Source: Sphingopyxis sp. CCNWLW2
GTDB lineage: Bacteria > Pseudomonadota > Alphaproteobacteria > Sphingomonadales > Sphingomonadaceae
Direction: 5' to 3'
Length of the DNA: 64,000 nucleotides
NCBI RefSeq assembly: GCF_037095755.1
Contig: NZ_JBAWKJ010000001.1
Location: 1,367,001-1,431,000, forward strand
Shown in pieces: positions 1 through 7,280 of this stretch. Every line of letters starts with the position of its first letter. Position 1 is the stretch's first letter. The notes beneath the pieces were generated by a model, which worked only from the letters and a program-made list of their open reading frames with translations, did not search any database and was not told where the DNA came from. Made by a program: the position numbers and the translations under genes.

Positions 1-774
1 GATCGCTACCTGATCCAGAACCTGTTTCGTGACGGCGAGTGCGTCCTCAACTACACCCACGCCGACCGCTTCGTGATCGGCGGCGTCGCGGTCGGTAGCG
101 CCCCGGTCAAGCTGCCGGCGCAGAGCGAGCCGCCGTCGGCCGCAGGGCACCCGTTCCTTGAGCGCCGCGAGCTTGCGATCGTCAACGTGTCGTCGGTGGA
201 AGGCACCGTCACCGTCGACGGCGAGAGCTTCACGCTCGGCAACAAGGATTGCCTCTATGTGACGATGGGCGCGAAGGACGTCGAATTCGCAGGATCGGGC
301 GCGCGTTACTATCTGGCGTCGTGCCCGGCGCACAAGGCGTTCACGACGCGCAAGCTCGGCATCGCCGACGCCAATGCGCTCGATCGCGGTAGCCTCGCCG
401 AATCGAACGAACGCACGATCTTCCAGCTCGTCATCCCGGGCGTGTGCGACAGCGCGCAGCTCGTCATGGGTCTGACCGTGCTCAAGGAAGGCAGCGTCTG
501 GAACACCATGCCCCCGCACATCCACGAGCGCCGCAGCGAGATCTATTTCTATTTCGAACTCGACAATTTGGGCAGCGACCGCGTGATGCACTTCATGGGT
601 GAGGGTGAGGCGACGCGCCACATCGTCATGCAGAATGAGGAAGCGGTGATCTCGCCGCCCTGGTCGATCCACATGGGCGCGGGCACCAAATCCTATGCGT
701 TCATCTGGGCGATGGCGGGCGAGAATCAGGACTATACCGACATGAACGTCCTCGACATCTGTCAGCTATCGTAA
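1..774 (+). CDS. kduI: 5-dehydro-4-deoxy-D-glucuronate isomerase, 5' end missing
   Basis: The frame is open from the first base, so the N-terminus lies outside the window; 257 codons are visible. KduI converts 5-keto-4-deoxyuronate, released from unsaturated oligogalacturonides, into 2,5-diketo-3-deoxygluconate in the cytoplasm. The visible start (DRYLIQNLF, then [12 protein letters not shown]) matches the conserved N-terminal cupin half. The metal-site segment [17 protein letters not shown] follows in the second half, and the end ([12 protein letters not shown]) is the usual C-terminus. kduD follows after one intergenic repeat and then kdgK, the expected order for this pathway. The only oddity is the truncation by the window edge. 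Confidence 0.95.
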   Translation, partial: DRYLIQNLFRDGECVLNYTHADRFVIGGVAVGSAPVKLPAQSEPPSAAGHPFLERRELAIVNVSSVEGTVTVDGESFTLGNKDCLYVTMGAKDVEFAGSGARYYLASCPAHKAFTTRKLGIADANALDRGSLAESNERTIFQLVIPGVCDSAQLVMGLTVLKEGSVWNTMPPHIHERRSEIYFYFELDNLGSDRVMHFMGEGEATRHIVMQNEEAVISPPWSIHMGAGTKSYAFIWAMAGENQDYTDMNVLDICQLS

Positions 775-784
775 TCCATTCATC

Positions 785-858
785 GTCACCCCGGACTTGG
801 TCCGGGGTCCAGACAACGCCGCCGGAATGGATGCCGGATCAAGTCCGGCATGACGAAG
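785..858. repeat. Intergenic inverted repeat (sphingomonad REP-like), copy 1
   Basis: Two nested inverted arms: GGACTTGGTCCGGGGTCC forms one hairpin, and GCCGGATCAAGTCCGGC a second. Almost the same 74-base element recurs at 42660-42734. The element ends in an ATG in frame with kduD, which is why the longest reading frame of kduD begins inside it. Confidence 0.8.
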
Positions 859-867
859 GGTAAGAGG

Positions 868-1620
868 ATGCAAATGTTCGACCTCACGGGAAAAGTCGCG
901 CTCGTCACCGGCGCCAACACGGGCATCGGGCAGGGGATCGCGCTCGCGCTCGCTGAAGCGGGCGCCGACATCGCCGCCGCGGGGCGCTCGCCCGCCGACG
1001 AGACCGTTGGCAAGGTGCGCGGGCTCGGCCGCCGCGGCGAGAATTTTGCCGCCGACCTGTCGAGCGTCGGCGCGGTGCAGCCGCTGGTCGACGCGGTGCT
1101 CGCCGAGTTCGGGCGGATCGACATCCTCGTCAACAATGCCGGCATCATCCGCCGCGCCGATGCGGTCGACTTCACCGAGGCCGACTGGGACGCGGTGATG
1201 GACACCAATTTGAAGACGCTCTTCTTCCTCTGCCAGAGCGTCGGCCGCCATATGATTGCGCGCGGGTCGGGCAAGATCATCAACATCGCCTCGATGCTGA
1301 CCTTTCAGGGCGGCATTCGCGTGCCGAGCTATACCGCGTCGAAATCGGGGGTCGGCGGGCTCACCAAGCTGCTCGCGAACGAATGGGCGGCAAAGGGCGT
1401 GCAGGTTAACGCGATCGCCCCCGGCTATATCGCGACGAACAACACCGCGGCGCTGCAGGGCGACGAGACGCGCAACCGCCAGATCATGGAGCGCATCCCC
1501 GCGGGGCGCTGGGGCGATCCGAGCGACATCGGCGGCGCCGCGGTCTTCCTCGCGTCATCGGCGTCGGACTATGTGCAGGGCCATATCCTCGCCGTCGACG
1601 GCGGCTGGCTCGCAAGATAA
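868..1620 (+). CDS. kduD: 2-dehydro-3-deoxy-D-gluconate 5-dehydrogenase
   Basis: This 250-residue classical short-chain dehydrogenase reduces 2,5-diketo-3-deoxygluconate to 2-keto-3-deoxygluconate with NAD(P)H. The Rossmann motif GANTGIGQG lies near residue 15, NNAG follows near 87, and the catalytic YTASKSG lies near 154, followed by the usual IAPGYIATNNT loop and a C-terminal VDGGWLAR. The start at 868 is preferred because AAGGG lies 7 bases upstream. An upstream in-frame ATG at 850 is inside a repeat element and is unlikely to be used, while 874 is also possible. It sits between kduI and kdgK, which fixes the substrate assignment that SDR motifs alone would not. Confidence 0.92.
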   Translation: MQMFDLTGKVALVTGANTGIGQGIALALAEAGADIAAAGRSPADETVGKVRGLGRRGENFAADLSSVGAVQPLVDAVLAEFGRIDILVNNAGIIRRADAVDFTEADWDAVMDTNLKTLFFLCQSVGRHMIARGSGKIINIASMLTFQGGIRVPSYTASKSGVGGLTKLLANEWAAKGVQVNAIAPGYIATNNTAALQGDETRNRQIMERIPAGRWGDPSDIGGAAVFLASSASDYVQGHILAVDGGWLAR

Positions 1621-1667
1621 CAGGAACGGATCGCCCTCCACGACGGAGGGGGCGAACGGGGAGTGAG

Positions 1668-2681
1668 ATGACCGACGGCCGCCTTGTCTTTTTCGGCGAA
1701 CTGCTGATCCGCCTGACCGCGCCGGGCAACGAGCTGCTGATGCAGTCCCCGTCGCTTGCGCTCCACGTCGGCGGAGCCGAGGCCAATGTCGCGATCGGCC
1801 TCGCGCATCTTGGCCACGACTGCGCGATGGTTAGCTGGGTCCCTGCGAATGCGCTGGGCCACGGAGCCGTTTCGGCGGTGCGCGGTGCGGGCGTCGATTG
1901 TGCCGCCGTCGCCAGCGGTGCGGGGCGCATGGGGCTCTATTTCCTCAGCGTCGGCGCGGGGCTGCGCGCGTCGGAGATCGTCTACGACCGTGCGGGATCG
2001 AGCTTCGCGGCGACGGGTCCCGAGGATTATGATTTCGACCATTTGCTGGCGGACGCGGGCCTGCTCCACCTCTCCGGCATCACCCCTGCGCTCGGACCCC
2101 GCTCGGCCGAAGCCGCGCTCGCGGCTGCACGCGCGGCAAAACGGCTAGGCGTGCCCGTCAGCTTCGATGGCAATTACCGCGCGATGCTGTGGAAGGCATG
2201 GGACAGCGATCCGCGCACGATCCTCTCCGAACTGATCGGCACCGCCGACATATTGTTCGGCAATCACCGCGATCTCTCGCTCGTGCTCGGCAAGCAATTC
2301 AGCGGCGAGGGCGAGGACCGGCGGCGCGAAGCGGCCGAAGCGGGTTTCGCGGCGTTCCCGAGTCTCAAGCTGATCGCCTCGACCGCGCGTCATACGGCCA
2401 CCGCCGATCATCACCGCATCGCCGCGCGCGTCGATCTGCGCGAGAGCGGCTACCAGACCCCCGAGATCGACGTCACCGGTATCGTCGACCGCATCGGCGC
2501 GGGCGATGCCTTTGCCGCGGGCGTGCTCCATGCGCATCTGTCGGGCAGCGATGCGCGTGCAATGGCTGAAAGCGGCCTCGCGCTGACCTGTCTCAAACAT
2601 TCGCTACCGGGCGACGCGAGCCGCTTTGGCCAGGCCGATATCGACGCCTTCCATGGCGGCGGGCTCGATGTCCGGCGCTGA
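1668..2681 (+). CDS. kdgK: 2-keto-3-deoxygluconate kinase (PfkB family)
   Basis: A 337-residue ribokinase-fold sugar kinase that phosphorylates 2-keto-3-deoxygluconate to KDPG, the convergence point of both uronate branches of this locus. The N-terminal substrate signature GGAEANVAIGLAHLG lies near residue 32. The C-terminal ATP/anion-hole motif is RIGAGDAFAAG, near residue 281, with the catalytic Asp in GAGD. It starts 47 bases after kduD, and its 3' end overlaps the next gene by 14 bases, so it is probably co-transcribed with both. The KDPG aldolase that would finish the route is not in this window. Confidence 0.92.
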   Translation: MTDGRLVFFGELLIRLTAPGNELLMQSPSLALHVGGAEANVAIGLAHLGHDCAMVSWVPANALGHGAVSAVRGAGVDCAAVASGAGRMGLYFLSVGAGLRASEIVYDRAGSSFAATGPEDYDFDHLLADAGLLHLSGITPALGPRSAEAALAAARAAKRLGVPVSFDGNYRAMLWKAWDSDPRTILSELIGTADILFGNHRDLSLVLGKQFSGEGEDRRREAAEAGFAAFPSLKLIASTARHTATADHHRIAARVDLRESGYQTPEIDVTGIVDRIGAGDAFAAGVLHAHLSGSDARAMAESGLALTCLKHSLPGDASRFGQADIDAFHGGGLDVRR

Positions 2682-4221
2682 ACAGGTCAGCCGCCGTACG
2701 TTGATTGGCGGCGGCCTTGCCTTGGGCGTCGCGACTGCCTTTCCGGCGAAGGCCCGCCACGATCAGGTTTCGATGCTCGAAGCACCCGATGGGCTTTATG
2801 CAAACGTCAATGGTGGTGGCGGGCTTCCCTATCGTTTCGCCGGCATCCGCTATGCGCGTGCTGCACGCTTCGCGGCGCCGGTCGCCGTGGTCAAGGCCGA
2901 GCAATTCGGTCCGGATCCGCAGACCCCGTTGCGGCCTGACGGGCGGAAGGATCGGGGCATGGTCTTCGGCCCCGCGTGCCCGCAGCAGGGCGACCGCTAT
3001 CATCCGCAATCCGAAGACTGCCTTTTTCTCAACGTCTGGACGCCATCGCTAGAGGGCAAGGCGCGTCGCCCGGTCATGGTCTATTTCCACGGCGGTGCTT
3101 ATTCGACCGGCAGCGTTACCGACCCGGTCAACGACGGCGCAAACCTCGCGGCGCGCGGCGATGTCGTCGTCGTCACCGTGAACCACCGCCTCAACGCGCT
3201 CGGCTATCTATATCTCGCCGGGCTCGATTCGCGTTTCCCCGATAGCGGCAATGCCGGGCAGCTCGACCTGATCGTCGCGCTCAAATGGGTCCAGCGCAAT
3301 ATCGCGGCGTTCGGCGGCGATCCGGGCAATGTCACCGTTTTCGGCCAGTCGGGCGGCGGTGCGAAGATCGCGACCTTGATGGCAATGCCCGAAGCGAAGG
3401 GCCTGTTCCACAAGGCGATCACGATGAGCGGGCAGCAGGTCACCGCCTCGGGCCCGCTCAATGCGACAAAGCGCGCGCAAGGGTTTCTGAGCGAGCTGGG
3501 GCAGGGCATCGATCCCGTGACCGCGCCAGTCGAGCAGCTCGTCGCCGCGCTGTCGGCGACCGATCCAATCCTCGGCGGCGGCGTCTATATGGGCCCAGTG
3601 CTCGATATGAAGCATCTGGTGCGCCACCCCTTCTGGCCCGACGCCGCGCCGCAGTCGCTCGATATTCCGATGATGCTCGGCAATACGGTGATGGAGACGC
3701 GCGCCTTCTATGCGCCCGATGGCAAGCAACTCACCGGGCTGGGTTTCGACAATCTCGCCGCGCGCATCGCGCCCGAGATGCGGATCGATATCGAGCCGTC
3801 GTGGGTGGTCGGCCAGTTCCGCGCCCGCTATCCAAAGGCCGCGCCGCTCGAGCTGTTCCACCGCATCGTCACCGCCGCGCGCAGTTGGCGCGGGCAGGTC
3901 GAGGAGGCCGAGGCGCGCGCTCGCGCCGGGGCGCCCGCCTTCGTCTACCAGCTCGATTTCGGGGATGCGAAACATGCCGACGATATTGCGCTCGGCTTCG
4001 GCACGACCCCCGATCCCACCCCCGCGCAGCAGGCGATGAGCGACCGCGTGATGGACGCCTTCGTCCGTTTCGCGCGTACAGGCGATCCGGGCTGGGCGCC
4101 CTATACGATGGCCAAGCGGCAGACGATGATCTTCGATACGGTCAGCCGCGTCGAAAATGATCCGCGCAAGTGGGAGCGCGAGCTGTTCGCGCGGGTGCCG
4201 TACATCCAGCCGGGCAGCTAA
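2668..4221 (+). CDS. Type-B carboxylesterase, Tat-exported
   Basis: A 517-residue carboxylesterase of the cholinesterase-like alpha/beta-hydrolase family. The N-terminus SRRTLIGGG plus a hydrophobic stretch looks like a twin-arginine signal, so the enzyme is probably periplasmic. The nucleophile elbow FGQSGGG is present, preceded by the NVW and oxyanion-type YFHGGAYSTG segments usual for the family. The start at 2668 overlaps the kdgK stop, suggesting translational coupling; a longer frame from 2626 would lie mostly inside kdgK and displace the signal. Its place in the pectin operon suggests removal of acyl or ferulate-type esters from pectic material, but the substrate is inferred. Confidence 0.85.
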   Translation: MSGAEQVSRRTLIGGGLALGVATAFPAKARHDQVSMLEAPDGLYANVNGGGGLPYRFAGIRYARAARFAAPVAVVKAEQFGPDPQTPLRPDGRKDRGMVFGPACPQQGDRYHPQSEDCLFLNVWTPSLEGKARRPVMVYFHGGAYSTGSVTDPVNDGANLAARGDVVVVTVNHRLNALGYLYLAGLDSRFPDSGNAGQLDLIVALKWVQRNIAAFGGDPGNVTVFGQSGGGAKIATLMAMPEAKGLFHKAITMSGQQVTASGPLNATKRAQGFLSELGQGIDPVTAPVEQLVAALSATDPILGGGVYMGPVLDMKHLVRHPFWPDAAPQSLDIPMMLGNTVMETRAFYAPDGKQLTGLGFDNLAARIAPEMRIDIEPSWVVGQFRARYPKAAPLELFHRIVTAARSWRGQVEEAEARARAGAPAFVYQLDFGDAKHADDIALGFGTTPDPTPAQQAMSDRVMDAFVRFARTGDPGWAPYTMAKRQTMIFDTVSRVENDPRKWERELFARVPYIQPGS

Positions 4222-4275
4222 GCCGCGACCATATTGAGCGCCCTGCTCCCGCGAAGGCGGGAGGGATGCACGGAT

Positions 4276-5247
4276 TTAAACGATTCTGTGCGAGACGAGC
4301 CAGCTCCACAGCAGCTCGGGCCAGATCGCGATGGGCAGTCCTGCCGCCTTCATCAGCCCGACGCCATGCTCGCCGCGCTCGAAGAAATGCGCTTCGCACC
4401 GCGCGCCGATACCGCGCGTGGCTTCACGCAGCCGGACGCTATTCTCGATCTTCACCACGCTATCGTCCTCGGCGTGGAGCAACCACAGCGGCGGTTGGTC
4501 GGCGCGGACATTGCGCTCGGGCGAATAGAGTTTCTCGCGTGCCGTATCGGGGTTCGCTCCGATTAATCTCTCGCGGCTCACCGCATGCGCGATCGCCGGG
4601 TCCATCGAGACGACAGGATAAATGGCCGCGAGCGCATCGGGCCGCGCCGATAGGGTGTCGGAGGCATCGACCGGCGCATACACCTTGGCATCGAAGCGCG
4701 TGAGCAGGCTTGTCGCAACCTGACCGCCCGCCGAAAAGCCGCCGAAGGCGACGCGCGCGGGATCGATCCGGTCGACCTTCGCCCGGCTGCGCACCAGCCG
4801 CACCGCGCGCTGTGCATCGGCGAGCGGCACATCGGCGCCGTTCGTCCAGCCGTCCCCCGGCAGGCGGTAGAAGAGAACATAGACGGTAACGCCGCGCTCC
4901 CTTAGCCAGCGTGCGAGCTCATAGCCCTCCTTGTCGACCACGACGTAACGATAGCCGCCGCCGGGCGCGAGGATTACCGCCGCGCCATTGGGCTTCGCCG
5001 GGCGGAAGATGTCGAGCCGCGGGCGCGTGATTCCCTGCAGCATCCGGTCGCTCGCGTTCGGATCGTCGCTGCGCTGGACGACCGCTTCGACGAGCCCCGC
5101 GGGCGGCCGGATATGACCTTCGGGCCAGAGCGCGATGCTCGCGTCGGGGGCCAAGCCAGCCGGCCGTGTCCACGCCGCCTGCGCCGCCACGCTCGCGAAG
5201 GGCAGCGCGAGGCTGGCAGTCAGCAAGGCGCGTCGGTCGAAGGTCAT
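4276..5247 (-). CDS. Secreted alpha/beta-hydrolase, acetylesterase-like
   Basis: A 323-residue protein with signal peptide MTFDRRALLTASLALPFAS...AQA. The alpha/beta-hydrolase core shows the HGGG-like oxyanion segment LAPGGGYRYV, the nucleophile motif GGFSAGGQVA, and a late Asp/His pair (HAEDDSVV; FERGEHGVG). It resembles the BD-FAE/acetyl-xylan or pectin acetylesterase group. The start at 5247 overlaps the stop of the upstream cupin gene by 4 bases (ATGA), and the pectate lyase precedes that, so the three form one operon. Pectin deacetylation is the likely job, inferred from context. The 354-residue frame extends upstream but runs through the cupin gene. Confidence 0.85.
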   Translation of the reverse strand: MTFDRRALLTASLALPFASVAAQAAWTRPAGLAPDASIALWPEGHIRPPAGLVEAVVQRSDDPNASDRMLQGITRPRLDIFRPAKPNGAAVILAPGGGYRYVVVDKEGYELARWLRERGVTVYVLFYRLPGDGWTNGADVPLADAQRAVRLVRSRAKVDRIDPARVAFGGFSAGGQVATSLLTRFDAKVYAPVDASDTLSARPDALAAIYPVVSMDPAIAHAVSRERLIGANPDTAREKLYSPERNVRADQPPLWLLHAEDDSVVKIENSVRLREATRGIGARCEAHFFERGEHGVGLMKAAGLPIAIWPELLWSWLVSHRIV

Positions 5248-5645
5248 TGGCTTGCTGCCTTGTTCGGATAGGCGATGATTAGCACCAGCGGCTCGCTTCC
5301 CGTCTGGTGAATGCCGACCTTTGCGCCCTTGTAGAGCCACGCCGCGGTTCCGGCCTTGAGTTCCTTTTCCTCGCCGTCCGAATGAACGATGCCGGTGCCC
5401 GAGAGGACATAATAAATCTCGTCATGGTCGATCGGATGTACGCCGATAGCCGCGCCGACGTGCAGCGCGCGCTTGCGGAATTCGAAGCTGCGCGGCGCGG
5501 GGACTGCGTCGCTGATCCGGTATGCGGTCGACAGGCCGATCGCGCCGTGCGGCGGCGCTTCTTCGCGGATCGTAGTCGCTTCGTCGATCACAACCATTGC
5601 GGGGGCGGCGGCGCCCGCGAGCAGGAGGGCGAGGAGCGCGCTCAT
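5244..5645 (-). CDS. Small secreted cupin-domain protein
   Basis: A 133-residue single-domain cupin with a short hydrophobic signal (MSALLALLLAGAAAPA). The metal-binding cupin motif 1 is GVHPIDHDEIYYVLSG, near residue 68. Motif 2 appears as LYKGAKVGIHQTG. It lies 2 bases after the pectate lyase stop and overlaps the acetylesterase start, so it is part of a three-gene pectin operon. Its function is not known from the sequence. Small cupins in such loci may bind or isomerise uronates, but this is a guess. The start at 5645 gives a clean signal; the longer frame from 5759 is inside the lyase gene. Confidence 0.8.
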   Translation of the reverse strand: MSALLALLLAGAAAPAMVVIDEATTIREEAPPHGAIGLSTAYRISDAVPAPRSFEFRKRALHVGAAIGVHPIDHDEIYYVLSGTGIVHSDGEEKELKAGTAAWLYKGAKVGIHQTGSEPLVLIIAYPNKAASQ

Positions 5646-5647
5646 CG

Positions 5648-7021
5648 TCAGTTCGCCGTCCGCGACGCGCTGTCGCGCGCCGACAGATTTTCTTGCGGCA
5701 ACGGCGCGGTCTGGCCCGGATAGCGGCCCGACTTCGGTTCCATCGTCGTAAGATCCCATTCGGCCGCGACAAAGGGTGCGCGCACCTCCTTGACCTTGGG
5801 GTAACCGCTCACTTCCTTCTCGTCGTCGATCACATCGCCGCGCCCCTCGGCGACGAAGAAGAGCACGCGGATCTCCTCGGCATCGCGCGCCCAGGGCCGC
5901 GCCCCGGCGGTCGCGAGTACCGAGGTTTCGACATCGCGCACCGGCAGGATATTGTAGCCGCCGACCGGCGCGAGCGGCGCCTTCGCCTGGATCAGCTTGG
6001 CCTGCGTCTCGCCATAGCGGCCGAACTCGGGAAGCGGCTGGCCGTGGCGATCGACCGCCAGATTGTCCTTGCCATAATATTCGAGGTCGCCGTCGCCGCC
6101 GAGCATCAGAAAGGGCAGGCCCGCGTCGGTGTCGTTGCCGCCGCGCATGATATTGCCCACCGCGGTGATCTGCCCCGTCACATACTCATGCCCGACCCAT
6201 TCGAGGTTCATCAGATTATAATGCACCGCGCGGTGCTGCGGATTATAGATGAGGTTGTTGATCATCAGCGCCTGCGCGCCGCCCTTGATCAGCGGGTTGC
6301 GCTCGACATTATGCGCCCAGACGTTGCGGTAAAAGACGATCCCCGTCGCATTGTCGTGGATCAGCGATCCCTTGCTATGCTCGCCCTTCGGATGGCTCGC
6401 ATCGGCCAGCCCCTCGGCGGCGAGATTGTTCGAGAAGGTGATATTGTGGCTGGTGCCTTTCCGCCACTCGTCGACGCTCTTGCCGGTGAAGCGCGGCCCC
6501 GACGCCGACATATTCTCGTCGATCCCCCACATCAGCGTGCAATGGTCGACGATGACATTATGCGCGGCAACGGTCGAGAAAGTGTCGGCCTCCCACCCGC
6601 TGCGTTTCGGCTGGCCGTCGACGCCGGTATAGACACGCAAGTGGCGCATCACGACGTCGTGCGTCTTCACATCGATCCCGGTGCGGATGAGCGTGATCCC
6701 GGGTCCGGGCGCGGTCTGGCCGGCGATCGTCAGGAACGGATGTTTGATCTCGATCGTGCTGCGGCCCATGTCGATCACGCCGCCGACCTCGAACACGATG
6801 ATGCGCGGCCCCGGCGTCTCGATCGCCGCCTTCAGCGACCCCGGACCGTCGGGCGCGAGCGTGGTCACGCGCAATATCTGCCCGCCGCGTCCGCCCGGGG
6901 TCTCTGCCGCCGGCCCGACCGCGCCGGGGAAGGCGAGCGGCGCCGCACCGGCCGCCATCGCCGAACCCGATGACAGGCTAAGAGCCAGAAAAAGCGCAGT
7001 TATCCAGGGCTTTTTGGGCAT
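5648..7021 (-). CDS. Pectate lyase, secreted
   Basis: A 457-residue right-handed beta-helix polysaccharide lyase of the PL1-like group. It cleaves polygalacturonate by beta-elimination to unsaturated oligogalacturonides, the feedstock for KduI/KduD. The signal peptide is MPKKPWITALFLALSLSSGSAMA. Typical segments are GGRGG near the mature N-terminus, IEIKHPFLTIAGQTAPG in the early coils, and VDHCTLMWGIDEN in the conserved DHC-x-W-x-DE catalytic region. The start at 7021 has GGAGAGA just upstream; the in-frame ATG pair at 7036-7039 lacks this. It is transcribed divergently from the TonB-dependent receptor, with paired operator-like sites between. Confidence 0.9.
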   Translation of the reverse strand: MPKKPWITALFLALSLSSGSAMAAGAAPLAFPGAVGPAAETPGGRGGQILRVTTLAPDGPGSLKAAIETPGPRIIVFEVGGVIDMGRSTIEIKHPFLTIAGQTAPGPGITLIRTGIDVKTHDVVMRHLRVYTGVDGQPKRSGWEADTFSTVAAHNVIVDHCTLMWGIDENMSASGPRFTGKSVDEWRKGTSHNITFSNNLAAEGLADASHPKGEHSKGSLIHDNATGIVFYRNVWAHNVERNPLIKGGAQALMINNLIYNPQHRAVHYNLMNLEWVGHEYVTGQITAVGNIMRGGNDTDAGLPFLMLGGDGDLEYYGKDNLAVDRHGQPLPEFGRYGETQAKLIQAKAPLAPVGGYNILPVRDVETSVLATAGARPWARDAEEIRVLFFVAEGRGDVIDDEKEVSGYPKVKEVRAPFVAAEWDLTTMEPKSGRYPGQTAPLPQENLSARDSASRTAN

Positions 7022-7077
7022 CCCGTCTCTCCTCATCATTGGGGTATTGACATGTTCGTCGCAATCCGCAATCTTTC

Positions 7078-7090
7078 TGACACCGGTTAC
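7078..7090. promoter_or_regulatory. Operator-like half of a divergent promoter (TGACACCGGTTAC)
   Basis: TGACACCGGTTAC, centred on ACCGGT, is the exact reverse complement of the site at 7223-7235. It closely resembles the perfect palindrome at 13326-13337. The size and central CG are typical of LacI-family operators. It sits just upstream of the pectate lyase operon. The cognate regulator is not in the window. Confidence 0.6.
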
Positions 7091-7222
7091 CCCAATCGGT
7101 CAACGAGAAAATATTTCCAAGGGAGAGGGTCTGATCCGGTTCGCCGCATAGGACGGCGGCCGCCATCAACCTCTGAAAAATCGACGGATGAAGCGGTTTG
7201 CCAAATCGCTTTGTCCAGTAAA

Positions 7223-7235
7223 GTAACCGGTGTCA
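7223..7235. promoter_or_regulatory. Operator-like site upstream of the TonB receptor (GTAACCGGTGTCA)
   Basis: GTAACCGGTGTCA is an inverted exact copy of the 7078-7090 site, placed 45 bases before the receptor start. The two sites flank the divergent promoter region, an arrangement expected for coordinated or looped repression. Confidence 0.6.
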
Positions 7236-7280
7236 TTCCTTGCGCAAGCGGGGGCAACGGGGCGATAAGGGAGGATGATA

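Noticed and set aside
850..1620. Longer kduD beginning at ATG 850
   Set aside because: The ATG and following codons belong to an intergenic repeat that recurs at 42.7 kb; ATG 868 has a better ribosome site and fits the family length.
5597..6973. 458-codon plus-strand reading frame
   Set aside because: It lies antisense to the pectate lyase gene, is extremely Arg-rich and shows no family motif; it is a high-GC shadow frame.
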